Position numbers and translations under genes: made by a program
In this document: piece by piece, positions 1 to 8,774 of the stretch
How positions within the stretch are numbered: position 1 is the first letter of the stretch
Layout of the letters: each line of letters starts with the position of its first letter
Assembly (NCBI RefSeq): GCF_902459535.1
Contig: NZ_LR699553.1
Location: 2,108,001 to 2,172,000 of the forward strand
Origin: Paraburkholderia dioscoreae
Lineage (GTDB): Bacteria; Pseudomonadota; Gammaproteobacteria; Burkholderiales; Burkholderiaceae
Length of the DNA stretch: 64,000 nucleotides
Direction of reading: 5' to 3'
Notes under the pieces: model-generated
Database searches by the model: none
Told to the model about the DNA's origin: nothing
Seen by the model: the letters and a program-made list of their open reading frames with translations, nothing else

Positions 1-93
1 CGCGCGTACGGAAGGCGCGTGCCGGTTTCCGCCTTCGTGCGCACCGTTCGAATCATTCGCCGATCCAATCGGTAACCTATGGAGACGCTCGTC

Positions 94-1092
94 ATGCCCC
101 AGATCAACCGTCAACTCGTGCTGGCTTCGCGCCCGCAAGGCGCCGTGACGCCCGACAATTTCCGCCTCGTCGAAGCGCCGCTCGCGCCGCTGGCCGAAGG
201 CGAATTGCGCGTGCGCAATCACTACCTGTCGCTCGACCCGTACATGCGCGGCCGCATGAACGACAGCAAGTCGTATGCGCCGCCGCAACCGCTGAACGAA
301 GTGATGATCGGCGGCACGGTGGGTGAAGTGGTGGAATCAAAGAATCCGAAGTTCGCGGTCGGCGACAAAGTCGTCGCGATGTTCGGCTGGCAGGAATATG
401 GCACCTCGGACGGAACCGGCCTGCAGAAAGTCGACGATACGCATGTGCCGCTTTCGGCCTATCTCGGCCCGGTCGGCATGCCGGGCGTCACCGCGTGGTA
501 CGGCCTGAACCGCATCATCGCGCCGAAAGCGGGCGAGACGGTGGTGGTCAGCGCGGCGAGCGGCGCGGTGGGCAGCGTGGTCGGCCAACTGGCGAAGCTG
601 GCCGGCGCACGCGCGGTCGGCATTGCCGGCGGCGCAGACAAGTGCCGCTATGTCACCGAGACGCTCGGCTTCGACGCCTGCGTCGACTACAAGGCCGGCA
701 ATCTCTATCAGGATCTCAAGGCTGCGACGCCGAACGGCGTGGACGGCTGCTTCGAAAACGTCGGCGGCGAAGTGCTCGACGCGACGCTTGCGCGCATGAA
801 CGCGTTCGGCCGGATCGCGCTGTGCGGATTTATCGCGGGCTACGACGGCCAGCCGTTGCCGCTCAAGCATCCCTCGCTGATGCTCACACAGCGTCTGCTC
901 GTGCAAGGCTTCATTGTCAGCGAACATATGGACGTATGGCCCGAAGCGCTCAAGCAACTCGGCACGTTGGTCGCGCAGAAGAAGCTGCATTATCGCGAGA
1001 CCATCGCGCAAGGGCTCGATGCCGCGCCCGAGGCTTTCATGGGCCTGCTCAAAGGCAGGAACTTCGGCAAGCAGCTCGTCAAGCTGATCTGA
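94..1092 (+). CDS. NADP-dependent medium-chain oxidoreductase (CurA/prostaglandin-reductase-like)
   Basis: Zinc-free medium-chain dehydrogenase/reductase, probably reducing an enone double bond with NADPH; the substrate is unknown. The protein is about 332 residues, usual for the family. It has an N-terminal GroES-like part with LSLDPYMRGRM, the GMPGVTAWYGL segment, and the Rossmann motif AASGAVGSVVGQ near residues 153-164. An upstream in-frame ATG at 79 exists, but GGAGA at 81-85 sits 8 nt before the ATG at 94, so 94 is preferred. The stop codon lies inside the first copy of a 9-bp tandem repeat that separates the gene from the next dehydrogenase. Family assignment is firm; function is generic. 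Confidence 0.85.
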   Translation: MPQINRQLVLASRPQGAVTPDNFRLVEAPLAPLAEGELRVRNHYLSLDPYMRGRMNDSKSYAPPQPLNEVMIGGTVGEVVESKNPKFAVGDKVVAMFGWQEYGTSDGTGLQKVDDTHVPLSAYLGPVGMPGVTAWYGLNRIIAPKAGETVVVSAASGAVGSVVGQLAKLAGARAVGIAGGADKCRYVTETLGFDACVDYKAGNLYQDLKAATPNGVDGCFENVGGEVLDATLARMNAFGRIALCGFIAGYDGQPLPLKHPSLMLTQRLLVQGFIVSEHMDVWPEALKQLGTLVAQKKLHYRETIAQGLDAAPEAFMGLLKGRNFGKQLVKLI

Positions 1093-1210
1093 GTGATCTG
1101 AGTGATCTGAGTGATCTGAGTGATCTGAGTGATCTGAGTGATCTGAGTGATCTGAGTGATCTGAGTGATCTGAGTGATCTGAGTGATCTGAGTGATCTGA
1201 GTGATCTGAG
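1086..1210. repeat. 9-bp tandem repeat (GATCTGAGT), about 13.9 copies
   Basis: GATCTGAGT is repeated without visible variation from the end of the oxidoreductase gene to 55 bp before the SDR start. Two of the three forward frames meet TGA in every copy; the third is open (Ser-Asp-Leu repeats) and happens to be in frame with the downstream SDR. Because the unit is a multiple of three, copy changes alter spacing rather than frame. Confidence 0.97.
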
Positions 1211-1265
1211 CGTGGCGGCAACTGAGCGAATCCCACGAGACAACCGGTCAACCCAAAGGAGTCAC

Positions 1266-2162
1266 ATGACGTTCGAGTTCTCAGGCAAGGTGGCGGTGAT
1301 CACCGGCGCGGCGAGCGGCTTCGGCCGCGCGTTCGCGCAGAAGGGCGCGTCGCTCGGCATGAAGCTCGTGCTGGCCGACGTGAACCCCGGCGCGCTCGCG
1401 CAAACCGTCGAAGCATTGCGCACCGGTGGCGCCGAAGCGATCGGCGTGCCAACCGACGTCGCCAGCGCGGCGCAGGTCGAAGCGCTCGCGCAAGCGGCGC
1501 TCGCTGCCTACGGCAAGGTGCATCTGCTGTTCAACAACGCGGGCGTGGGCGCGGGCGGCTTCTTGTGGGAAAGCTCGGCGAACGACTGGTCGTGGGTGTT
1601 CGGCGTGAACGTGATGGGCGTCGCGCACGGCGTGCGGGTGTTCACGCCGATCATGCTGGCGCAGAACGAACCGGCGCATATCGTCAACACGGCGTCCGTC
1701 GCGGGTTTGCTGTCGCCGCCCGCAATGGGTATCTACAACGCGTCGAAGCATGCTGTGGTGTCGCTCACCGAAACGCTGTATCACGATCTGCAACTGGCGC
1801 AGGCCGCTCAGGTGGAAACGGCCGGCGCGCAGGTCGGCTGTTCGCTGCTGTGCCCGGCCTTTGTGCCGACCGGCATTGCCGATGCGGAACGCGCGCGGCC
1901 CGCGGACCTGCGCAACGACAGCCGGCCGACGCGCTCGCAGATCGCCGCCGGCAAGCAACTACAGCGCGCGGTGCAGTCAGGCAAGCTGAATGCAGACGAT
2001 GTCGCCGGCATCACCTTCGAAGCGATTGCGGCGCGGCGTTTCTACGTCGTCACGCATCCGGGCATCATGGCGACGGTGAAACTGCGTCATGAAGACATCG
2101 AGCAATTGCGCAATCCCACCGATCCGATGTCGCTGAAGCCGGAAGTTAAAAGCGCGGGCTAG
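1266..2162 (+). CDS. SDR-family oxidoreductase
   Basis: Classical short-chain dehydrogenase/reductase of 298 residues, acting on an alcohol or ketone of unknown identity. The nucleotide motif TGAASGFG is at residues 13-20, NNAG near residue 90, the catalytic Ser in NTASVAG and the YxxxK pair in GIYNASKHA. The start ATG is preceded by AAAGGAG at proper spacing. The frame is open far upstream through the 9-bp repeat, but that extension is only the antisense-like reading of the previous gene. It probably shares a transcript with the upstream oxidoreductase. A terminator hairpin follows. Confidence 0.88.
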   Translation: MTFEFSGKVAVITGAASGFGRAFAQKGASLGMKLVLADVNPGALAQTVEALRTGGAEAIGVPTDVASAAQVEALAQAALAAYGKVHLLFNNAGVGAGGFLWESSANDWSWVFGVNVMGVAHGVRVFTPIMLAQNEPAHIVNTASVAGLLSPPAMGIYNASKHAVVSLTETLYHDLQLAQAAQVETAGAQVGCSLLCPAFVPTGIADAERARPADLRNDSRPTRSQIAAGKQLQRAVQSGKLNADDVAGITFEAIAARRFYVVTHPGIMATVKLRHEDIEQLRNPTDPMSLKPEVKSAG

Positions 2163-2184
2163 GTAAAGCGCTCATCGCATCGCT

Positions 2185-2215
2185 GGCGCTGCCGACATTG
2201 TGGCGCCGTTTTTTT
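2185..2215 (+). terminator. Rho-independent terminator after the SDR gene
   Basis: GGCGC (2185-2189) pairs with GCGCC (2203-2207), followed after one G by seven T. The stem is short, but position and T run fit a terminator. Confidence 0.5.
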
Positions 2216-2249
2216 AAACCTTCGGCGCTCACGCGCCACCAGACGCACC

Positions 2250-3215
2250 ATGCCGCTGAATCCCAAGATCGAGCAGGTGCTCGACATGATCGAGCGGGCC
2301 AGGCGCCCGAAGCTCCATGAAATGACCGCGCAAGACGCGCGGGCCTCGTACGAAAAAAGTGCGCCGATCCTGGAGATTGCAAGCGCACCGATGTTCGCGA
2401 TCGAAGATCTGCGGATCCCGACACGCGACGGCGCGACGATTCGTGCGCGTCTTTACCACCCGGTCGAGCCGAGTTGGGCCGAGCCCGCGCCGGCGCTGGT
2501 GTACTACCACGGCGGCGGCTTCACGGTGGGCAGCGTCGATACGCACGATGCGCTGTGCCGGATGTTCGCGCGCGATGCCAAGTGCACGGTGTTGTCGGTG
2601 GATTACCGGCTCGCACCGGAATACAAATTTCCCACTGCCGTCGAAGACGCTTTCGACGCCTTGGTCTGGCTGCACTCGCACGCCGCCGAATACGGCGTGG
2701 ACGCAAGCCGGCTCGCAGTGGGCGGCGATAGCGCGGGCGGTACGTTGGCCACGGTCTGCGCGGTGCTCGCGCGCGACGCCGGCATCGAACTCGTGCTGCA
2801 ATTGCTGATCTACCCGGGCACGACCGGCCATCAGCAAACCGATTCGCACTCGCGCTTCGCCAACGGGTTTCTATTGTCGGGCGACACGATTCAATGGTTC
2901 TTCGACCATTACGTGCGCGACAGAAGCGACCGCGACGACTGGCGTTTCGCGCCGCTCGACGGCCGGCACGGCGCGCCCGATTTCCACGGCGTTGCGCCCG
3001 CATGGATTGCCACAGCCGAATACGATCCCCTGAGCGACGAGGGCGACGCCTACGCGGAGAAATTGCACGCGCTGGGCAACCGGGTCACGCTCAAACGCTA
3101 CCCGGGCATGATCCACGAGTTCTTCAAGATGGGCGGCTTCGTGCCGGAGGTCGGCGCGGCGCATGCGGACGCCGCGGCGGCTTTGCGCGCGGCGTTCGGG
3201 GTCGACGCGCACTAA
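2250..3215 (+). CDS. alpha/beta hydrolase, HSL-type esterase
   Basis: Serine carboxylesterase/lipase of the hormone-sensitive-lipase family, 321 residues, cytoplasmic (no signal peptide). The oxyanion-hole motif HGGG lies at residues 87-90 and the nucleophile elbow GDSAGG near 160. The acid is probably the Asp of AEYDPLSD (about 262) and the histidine that of GMIHEFF (about 290), so the triad is complete. No clear ribosome binding site precedes the ATG, so the start is less certain than the product. Substrate unknown; short acyl esters are typical for the family. Confidence 0.85.
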   Translation: MPLNPKIEQVLDMIERARRPKLHEMTAQDARASYEKSAPILEIASAPMFAIEDLRIPTRDGATIRARLYHPVEPSWAEPAPALVYYHGGGFTVGSVDTHDALCRMFARDAKCTVLSVDYRLAPEYKFPTAVEDAFDALVWLHSHAAEYGVDASRLAVGGDSAGGTLATVCAVLARDAGIELVLQLLIYPGTTGHQQTDSHSRFANGFLLSGDTIQWFFDHYVRDRSDRDDWRFAPLDGRHGAPDFHGVAPAWIATAEYDPLSDEGDAYAEKLHALGNRVTLKRYPGMIHEFFKMGGFVPEVGAAHADAAAALRAAFGVDAH

Positions 3216-3265
3216 GCTCGCCTCGCCAGGCGGCGGTCAATGGCCCGCGAGCCGCCGGGCAACCG

Positions 3266-4111
3266 TCACACCATCTCGCGTTCGATATTGAAAGCGAAGC
3301 TGCGCTCGAAATCGCCGGGCCGTGCAATCCGATGCGAGCCGTTGTCGTCGCTGCGCTCGGCAACGGCCACGTTGACCACCTCGCCATGCACGGCGACGCG
3401 CAACGCAGTGGTCCCGCGCGTGCCGTAGTCAGGCGTTTCGATGAACGCGGCCGACAGCGCCCGTTCGCGTTCGAGCGGAATGCCGGTGGACGGCAGTTCG
3501 TCGTCGCGCGCGAGACGCGGATCGCGCATCAGATCGATCAGGCGTTCGAGCGGCGGCATTGCGTTGCGCGCGAGCAGCGTGCCCAGTTCGGCGCGCTTTT
3601 TCACGAGCTTCGGCCACGCGGTATCGAGTACCGCGTTCGAGATGCCGTGCGTGCCCGCCGTAAGCAGCGCAGGCGCGCGGTCGGAGCGGTTGCAGTACCA
3701 GGCGAGTTCGCGGCGCGTCCAGTCGCCCACCAGCAGATTGAAGCCGTTGTAGATGTCGCCGGTTTGCGCGACATGCTGCAGATATGCGAGCGGCGTGGCG
3801 TGCGGGCTGCCGTTCGAATCGCGCGTGGCGCCGGTCAGCCAGTCGCTGACCAGCGTGCCGCGCGTCGGCGCGTCGGCGCGCATTTCGTGCGGCGCACGGT
3901 AATTGGTCAGCGCGGCGAAGCGGCCGTCGCGCGACAGGCCGAGCCACGTGCCGCCGCCTTGCAGATCGCGCCCGGCCAGCACCGTTGGCGCGTCATGCCA
4001 CCAACTGATCGGTTCGGCCATGCGGCGAAAGAATTCGTCGCGATTCGCGGCGAGCGTGAAGAGCGGGCCGTCGACCGCGTCGGGTCGCCAGTCGAAGACG
4101 ATCAGGCACAT
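3266..4111 (-). CDS. NRDE/TANGO2-family protein
   Basis: Protein of 281 residues starting MCLIVFDW and containing AANRDEFFRR near residue 20, the NRDE motif that names the family. An in-frame upstream extension of 51 codons exists but lacks homology-like sequence; the ATG at 4111 has GGGAGA about 9 nt upstream. The family has an Ntn-hydrolase-like N-terminus and its TANGO2 relatives have been linked to haem handling, but no firm bacterial reaction is established. The gene is convergent with the esterase gene and runs in the same direction as ygfZ, 88 bp away. Confidence 0.8.
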   Translation of the reverse strand: MCLIVFDWRPDAVDGPLFTLAANRDEFFRRMAEPISWWHDAPTVLAGRDLQGGGTWLGLSRDGRFAALTNYRAPHEMRADAPTRGTLVSDWLTGATRDSNGSPHATPLAYLQHVAQTGDIYNGFNLLVGDWTRRELAWYCNRSDRAPALLTAGTHGISNAVLDTAWPKLVKKRAELGTLLARNAMPPLERLIDLMRDPRLARDDELPSTGIPLERERALSAAFIETPDYGTRGTTALRVAVHGEVVNVAVAERSDDNGSHRIARPGDFERSFAFNIEREMV

Positions 4112-4199
4112 CGGGGGCGTCTCCCGGTGGAGGCGTTGCAGGTGAAAAGGCCAGTAAAAAGCGGCGCCTGATTGCGCCGCCTGGTACTCTGCGAGAAGT

Positions 4200-5273
4200 T
4201 CAGACTTCGGTGGGCAGCCCGTAGGGCAGTGCGAAAAACCGCAGCGCCGGGCCGTTTGCCGCACCCAGATGCACCGAGCCGTTTTCCAGCGCCGCGAGCT
4301 TGATCTCGACCAGCAGATCGACGCCGCCCTCCGGCGCCGATGCCGCGTTCACCACCATGCCGCATGGCTGGCCCGGGTCGTCCGAATGGAACAGTTCCGC
4401 GCCGGCGCGCACCGAATCGGGCTCGCCCGCCACGTTGGCGAGCGAGGTGCGCCGCTTGATCGTGCCGCGATACTGGCTGCGTGCCACCACTTCCTGGCCG
4501 GGATAGCAGCCTTTGCGGAAATTCACCGCGCCGAGCACGTCGAAATTGACCATTTGCGGCACGAACTGCTCGACCACCGGCTGGGTGATGCGCGGTTCGC
4601 CCGCGCGAATGTCGAGCCAGTCCCACACCGCCGGCGACACGCGTTTGAGCGTCTCATCCAGCAACGCAAGCTGCGGCTCGATCTGCGCCTTCGGGCCGAC
4701 CCACAGATAACGCAGGCGCCCGAGCGCATCCGGCACGCGAATCAGCGAGCCCGCCGCGCCGTCCACCTTCACATGCACGCCGTCCGGCAGCGCGTCGAAC
4801 ACGCCCGAGAGCGCCTTGCGCACGTCGCCGGCGAGACCAATCACCGCCAGTTCGCCGCTTGCGTCCGTGAGTTTGGCCTTGGCGCGCAGCACGAACATGG
4901 ACAGCCGCTTCTGCACGGCGGCCTGCACGTCTTTCGAAACCAGCAGGCGGATCGTGTCGCCGCTGCGCCAGGTCAGAAACGATGCCAGCAGGCGCCCCTT
5001 GGCCGAGCAATAGCCCGCCAGACGCGCGTTAGCCGCGTCGAGGTGCTGGGTGTCGTTGGTCAACTGGCCGTGCAGGAAGCTTGCAGCGTCGTCGCCGGTC
5101 GCGTCGATCACGCCGAACTGCGTGAGCGGCATGTACGCGCCATGCGCAACGACCGCGTCGAATTCATCGGCGCCGGGGCGCGGCAGAGTGGGCAGACCGG
5201 CGGGCGCGGCGGCAATTGCCGTGGGAGCCGTGCCTGACGGAGTGCCTGAAGCGGTAGCGAGCGGTATGTTCAT
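4200..5273 (-). CDS. ygfZ: YgfZ/GcvT-family folate-binding protein
   Basis: Folate-binding YgfZ relative of the glycine-cleavage T-protein fold, 357 residues. The signature KGCYPGQE is near residue 253 and contains the conserved Cys. In enterobacteria YgfZ acts with tetrahydrofolate in maintenance and repair of iron-sulfur enzymes such as MiaB. The first 35 residues are Ala/Pro/Thr-rich and not conserved-looking. It is transcribed divergently from mltG, a common gene order in this group of bacteria. Confidence 0.88.
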   Translation of the reverse strand: MNIPLATASGTPSGTAPTAIAAAPAGLPTLPRPGADEFDAVVAHGAYMPLTQFGVIDATGDDAASFLHGQLTNDTQHLDAANARLAGYCSAKGRLLASFLTWRSGDTIRLLVSKDVQAAVQKRLSMFVLRAKAKLTDASGELAVIGLAGDVRKALSGVFDALPDGVHVKVDGAAGSLIRVPDALGRLRYLWVGPKAQIEPQLALLDETLKRVSPAVWDWLDIRAGEPRITQPVVEQFVPQMVNFDVLGAVNFRKGCYPGQEVVARSQYRGTIKRRTSLANVAGEPDSVRAGAELFHSDDPGQPCGMVVNAASAPEGGVDLLVEIKLAALENGSVHLGAANGPALRFFALPYGLPTEV

Positions 5274-5295
5274 GGATTCCGGGAACAGTCAATTC

Positions 5296-5324
5296 TGACT
5301 TTGGCGAAGGCAAACAAGTATTAT
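5296..5324 (+). promoter_or_regulatory. candidate sigma-70 promoter of mltG
   Basis: A TATTAT box at 5319-5324 lies 17 nt after TGACTT (5296-5301). A start near 5331 would give a 20-nt leader to the ATG at 5352, which supports that start codon. The -35 match is weak. Confidence 0.35.
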
Positions 5325-5351
5325 ATGCAGTCCAACCTTGCCACGTTTCGC

Positions 5352-6362
5352 ATGTCCCTGTTCAAGAAATGTTTCATTGCCGGCTCACTCGTCGTTGTGC
5401 TGGCCGCAGCCGCAATTGCCGGCGGATACCACTGGGCCACCAGCCCGCTCGAACTGACCCCGGCGCAACTCGATGTCACCGTCAAGCCGCATAGCAGCTT
5501 GCGCAGCGTCACGCTGCAACTCAATCGCGGCGGCGTGCCTGTCGAGCCGGAGCTGTTTGTCCTGATGACGCGGCTGCTCGGACTGCAAAGCGAGCTGAAA
5601 TCGGGCAACTACGAGTTCAAAACGGGCGTGACACCGTATGAGGTGCTGCAGAAAATCGCCCGCGGCGACGTCAACGAATACGTGGCGACCATTATCGAAG
5701 GCTGGACCTTCAAGCGCATGCGTGCCGAGCTCGACGCCAATCCGGCACTCAAACACGACACGGCCGGCATGAGCGACACCGATCTGATGAACGCGATCAA
5801 CGCGCCGGAAGCGTCGATCGGCAACGGCGAAGGACTGTTTTTCCCGGACACGTACCTGTTCGACAAGAACACCAGTGATCTCGACGTGTACCGCCGCGCC
5901 TACCGCCTGATGCGCCTGCGTCTGGACGAGGCATGGATGGCGCGCGCGCCGAACCTGCCGTACAAAACACCGTATGACGCGTTGACGATGGCGTCGATCA
6001 TCGAAAAGGAAACCGGCAAGACATCGGACCGGCCGCTGGTGGCGGCGGTGTTCGCGAACCGGCTGCGCGTGGGCATGCCGCTGCAAACCGATCCCACCGT
6101 GATCTACGGCATGGGCGACAGCTACGCCGGCCGTATCAGAAAGAAAGACCTGCAGACCGACACTCCCTACAATACCTACACCCGGATGGGGCTGCCGCCA
6201 ACGCCCATCTCGCTGCCCAGTGTGGCGTCGCTACAGGCGGCGCTGAACCCGGCAGCCACCGCCGCGCTGTATTTCGTTTCGCGCGGCGACGGCAGCAGTA
6301 TCTTTTCCGACACCCTCGGCGATCACAACAAGGCCGTGGACAAATACATTCGAGGGCAATGA
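5352..6362 (+). CDS. mltG: endolytic murein transglycosylase MltG
   Basis: Inner-membrane lytic transglycosylase that cleaves nascent glycan strands and helps set their length. A membrane anchor spans residues 5-27 (SLFKKCFIAGSLVVVLAAAAIA) and is followed by the periplasmic YceG domain. The catalytic Glu lies in the conserved stretch ASIIEKETGK, about residue 220. The frame opens 17 codons earlier at a TTG, but the ATG at 5352 gives the normal MSLFKK start and fits the promoter candidate. The stop overlaps the tmk start (ATGA), so the two are translationally coupled. Confidence 0.9.
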   Translation: MSLFKKCFIAGSLVVVLAAAAIAGGYHWATSPLELTPAQLDVTVKPHSSLRSVTLQLNRGGVPVEPELFVLMTRLLGLQSELKSGNYEFKTGVTPYEVLQKIARGDVNEYVATIIEGWTFKRMRAELDANPALKHDTAGMSDTDLMNAINAPEASIGNGEGLFFPDTYLFDKNTSDLDVYRRAYRLMRLRLDEAWMARAPNLPYKTPYDALTMASIIEKETGKTSDRPLVAAVFANRLRVGMPLQTDPTVIYGMGDSYAGRIRKKDLQTDTPYNTYTRMGLPPTPISLPSVASLQAALNPAATAALYFVSRGDGSSIFSDTLGDHNKAVDKYIRGQ

Positions 6363-6982
6363 TGGCGCGGGGCAAATTCATCACGTTTGAGGGCATCGAC
6401 GGGGCGGGCAAGACGACCCACCTCAGCTGGTTTCGGGAGCGCCTCGAACAGAAAGTCGCGAGCACCGGGCGCTCGGTCGTCATGACGCGCGAACCGGGCG
6501 GCACGCCGCTCGGCGAGCAGATCCGCGAAATCGTGCTGCATCAGAAAATGGACCTCGAAACCGAGGCGCTGCTGATGTTCGCGCTGCGCCGCCAGCATCT
6601 GGCCGAAGTGATCGAGCCGGCGCTCGCGCGCGGCGACTGGGTGCTGTCGGACCGTTTCACCGACGCGACCTTCGCCTATCAGGGCGGTGGCCGCGGACTG
6701 CCGCGAGACAAGCTGGAAACCCTGGAACGCTGGGTGCAGGGCGGCTTTCAACCAGACCTGACGGTGCTGTTCGACCTCGATCCCGAGATCGCCAGCGAGC
6801 GGCGCAGCGCGGCGCGCGATCCGGATCGTTTCGAGAGCGAATCGGAGGCGTTCTTCAGCCGTACCCGCGCCGAATATCTGCGCCGTGCCGAAGAAGCGCC
6901 GTACCGGTTCGCTATCATTGACTCCGCGCAGAGCATCACGCAGATTCAGAGGCGACTTGAAGAGTTGATCGCAATTCTTTGA
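6359..6982 (+). CDS. tmk: thymidylate kinase
   Basis: Phosphorylates dTMP to dTDP in thymidine nucleotide synthesis. The protein has 207 residues, normal for Tmk. The P-loop FEGIDGAGKTTH is at residues 9-20, the DR(Y/F) motif is in SDRFTDATFAYQGGGRG near 97, and the LID region carries Arg residues after DPDRF. The first ATG overlaps the mltG stop; a second ATG follows directly, so residue 1 is ambiguous by one codon. The mltG-tmk-holB order is conserved among beta-proteobacteria. Confidence 0.93.
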   Translation: MMARGKFITFEGIDGAGKTTHLSWFRERLEQKVASTGRSVVMTREPGGTPLGEQIREIVLHQKMDLETEALLMFALRRQHLAEVIEPALARGDWVLSDRFTDATFAYQGGGRGLPRDKLETLERWVQGGFQPDLTVLFDLDPEIASERRSAARDPDRFESESEAFFSRTRAEYLRRAEEAPYRFAIIDSAQSITQIQRRLEELIAIL

Positions 6983-7015
6983 TTTTAAAATAATATAATT
7001 CTTATTTATAACGGC

Positions 7016-7044
7016 TTGACAAATTCGCGTGATGTCTCAGATAG
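7016..7044 (+). promoter_or_regulatory. candidate promoter upstream of holB
   Basis: A perfect TTGACA (7016-7021) stands 56 bp before holB, directly after an AT-rich run (6980-7010) that could act as an UP element. The matching -10 around 7038-7044 (CAGATAG) is poor, so promoter function is uncertain. Confidence 0.3.
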
Positions 7045-7076
7045 CGCATTCAACCGATTGATTTTAAAGAGAAACG

Positions 7077-8112
7077 ATGATTTATCCGTGGCAAGCCGAT
7101 GACTGGAACCGCCTGCAGCAGTTGCGCGGCCACTGGCCGCACGCCCTGTTGCTGCATGGACAGGCGGGCATCGGCAAGCTGCGCTTCGCGCAGCACCTCG
7201 CGCAAGGCCTGCTGTGCGAGGCCCAGCAGGCCAATGGCGAGCCGTGCGGCGCGTGCGTGGCCTGCAACTGGTTCGCGCAAGGCAATCACCCGGATTACCG
7301 GATCATCGTGCCCGAGGCGCTGGCCGCCGAAGCCGGCCTCAACAATGCCGCGGACGAAAAAGCCGACAAGGCCGACGCCGACGAAGGCAAAAAAAACCCG
7401 CACGCCCAGCAAGGAAATCAAGATCGAGCAGATTCGCGGCTTGCTCGATTTCGTCGGCGTGGGTTCGCACCGCGGCGGCGCGCGCGTGGTCGTGCTGTAT
7501 CCGGCGGAAGCGCTGAATATCGCCGCGGCCAACGCGCTTCTGAAGACGCTCGAAGAACCGCCGGCGGGCGTCGTGTTCCTGATGGTGTCGGCGCGCATCG
7601 ACCGCCTCCTGCCGACCATCATCAGCCGCTGCCGCCAATGGCCGATGACCATGCCCGCGCCGGACGTGGCAACGAAGTGGCTTGCCGCGCAAGGCGTGGC
7701 CGAGGCGCCCGCGCTGCTCGCCGAAGCCGGCGGCGCGCCGCTCACGGCGCTTGCGCTCGCCAGCGACGAGAACCGCGCGCTGCGCGACTGGACGCTGAAA
7801 CAGCTCGCGGCCGGCCCCGACTGCGACGCCTTCGCCTGCGGGGAGGCGCTGCAGAAGCTGCCCGTGCCGCTGGTGCTAGGCTGGCTGCAACGCTGGATGT
7901 ACGATCTGCTGGCGCAGCGCACGGCGGGCGCACCGCGTTATTTTCCACAGGCGTCGGCGGCGTTGACGCGCTGTGCGTCGCAGGCCGACGCCAGCGCGTT
8001 TGCGCGCTTCATGCGTACCGTGACGCGCCAGCGCGCCGTCGAAAACCATCCGTTGAATGCGCGGCTGGTGTTCGAGGAACTGTTTATCGGCTACCGCGAT
8101 CTGTTCGCTTGA
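7077..8112 (+). pseudogene. holB: DNA polymerase III delta-prime subunit with a frameshift at an A8 run
   Basis: Clamp-loader subunit delta-prime. The first part (7077 to about 7388) reads in one frame: P-loop GQAGIGK near residue 26 and a zinc module with CEAQ, then CGACVAC. At the run of eight A (7389-7396) the coding signal moves to the +1 frame, which continues with TPSKEIKIEQIRGLLDFVG, ALLKTLEEPPAGV and SRCRQWP to the stop at 8112. With seven A the two halves would join in frame as GKKTRTP. Without correction the first frame runs on to 8210 with unrelated sequence. Since delta-prime is normally essential, a sequencing error or transcriptional slippage on the A run is more likely than a dead gene. 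Confidence 0.85.
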
Positions 8113-8206
8113 GCCGCGTCTACGGGGCAAGCCGCGCGGCCGGCGCCGGTCCGTCTTCTGTCCTGTTCCGTCCTGTATTGGCCTTCCACCTCACGTTCAA
8201 CGCACC

Positions 8207-8740
8207 ATGAGCCTTTCCTACCGCGATGCCACGCTCGACGACCTGCCCGCCATCGTCGCCATTTACAACTCGACGGTGCCGTCGCGGCAAGTCACCGCCG
8301 ACCTCGAACCGGTCAGCGTCGAAAGCCGGCTGGCCTGGTTTCACGCGCACGGACCGCAAAAGCGCCCATTGTGGGTGGTGGAAGACCCGCAACAGCCCGG
8401 CCGCGTGATCGCATGGCTGAGCTTTTCGGACTTCTACGGCCGTCCGGCCTATCTGCGCACCGCGGAAGTCAGTATCTATCTCGACGAAAGCGCGCGTGGC
8501 CGCGGCCTCGGCAAGCAATTGCTGGCGGCTTCGCTGGCAGCGGCGCCGGCGCTCGGCCTCGATACCGTGCTCGGCTTTATCTTCGGCCACAATGAGGCGA
8601 GCTTGCGCCTGTTCCGCGGCTTCGGCTTCGACACGTGGGGCTCGCTGCCGCGCGTGGCCGTGCTGGACGGCGTGGAGCGCGATCTGGTGATTCTCGGCAA
8701 ACGCCTGAACCTCACCGCGAGCGCCGCCGCCGCCGCCTGA
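8207..8740 (+). CDS. GNAT N-acetyltransferase, phosphinothricin-acetyltransferase type
   Basis: Acetyl-CoA-dependent N-acetyltransferase of 177 residues. The segment FSDFYGRPAYLRTAEVS followed by ARGRGLGKQLL (the acetyl-CoA pyrophosphate loop, about residues 100-110) is typical of the Bar/Pat subgroup acting on phosphinothricin or methionine-sulfone-like amines; the native substrate here is unknown. The open frame extends upstream into holB, but homology-like sequence starts at MSLSYRDA. It sits between holB and tatD, where some relatives have pilZ or nothing. Confidence 0.85.
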   Translation: MSLSYRDATLDDLPAIVAIYNSTVPSRQVTADLEPVSVESRLAWFHAHGPQKRPLWVVEDPQQPGRVIAWLSFSDFYGRPAYLRTAEVSIYLDESARGRGLGKQLLAASLAAAPALGLDTVLGFIFGHNEASLRLFRGFGFDTWGSLPRVAVLDGVERDLVILGKRLNLTASAAAAA

Positions 8741-8774
8741 TTCATTTCGAGCCAGCCCTACGCAGGACATCACC

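Noticed and set aside
495..2162. 555-residue open frame joining the oxidoreductase region, the SDL repeat and the SDR
   Set aside because: Its first half is the off-frame reading of the oxidoreductase gene; a proper start and ribosome binding site exist at 1266.
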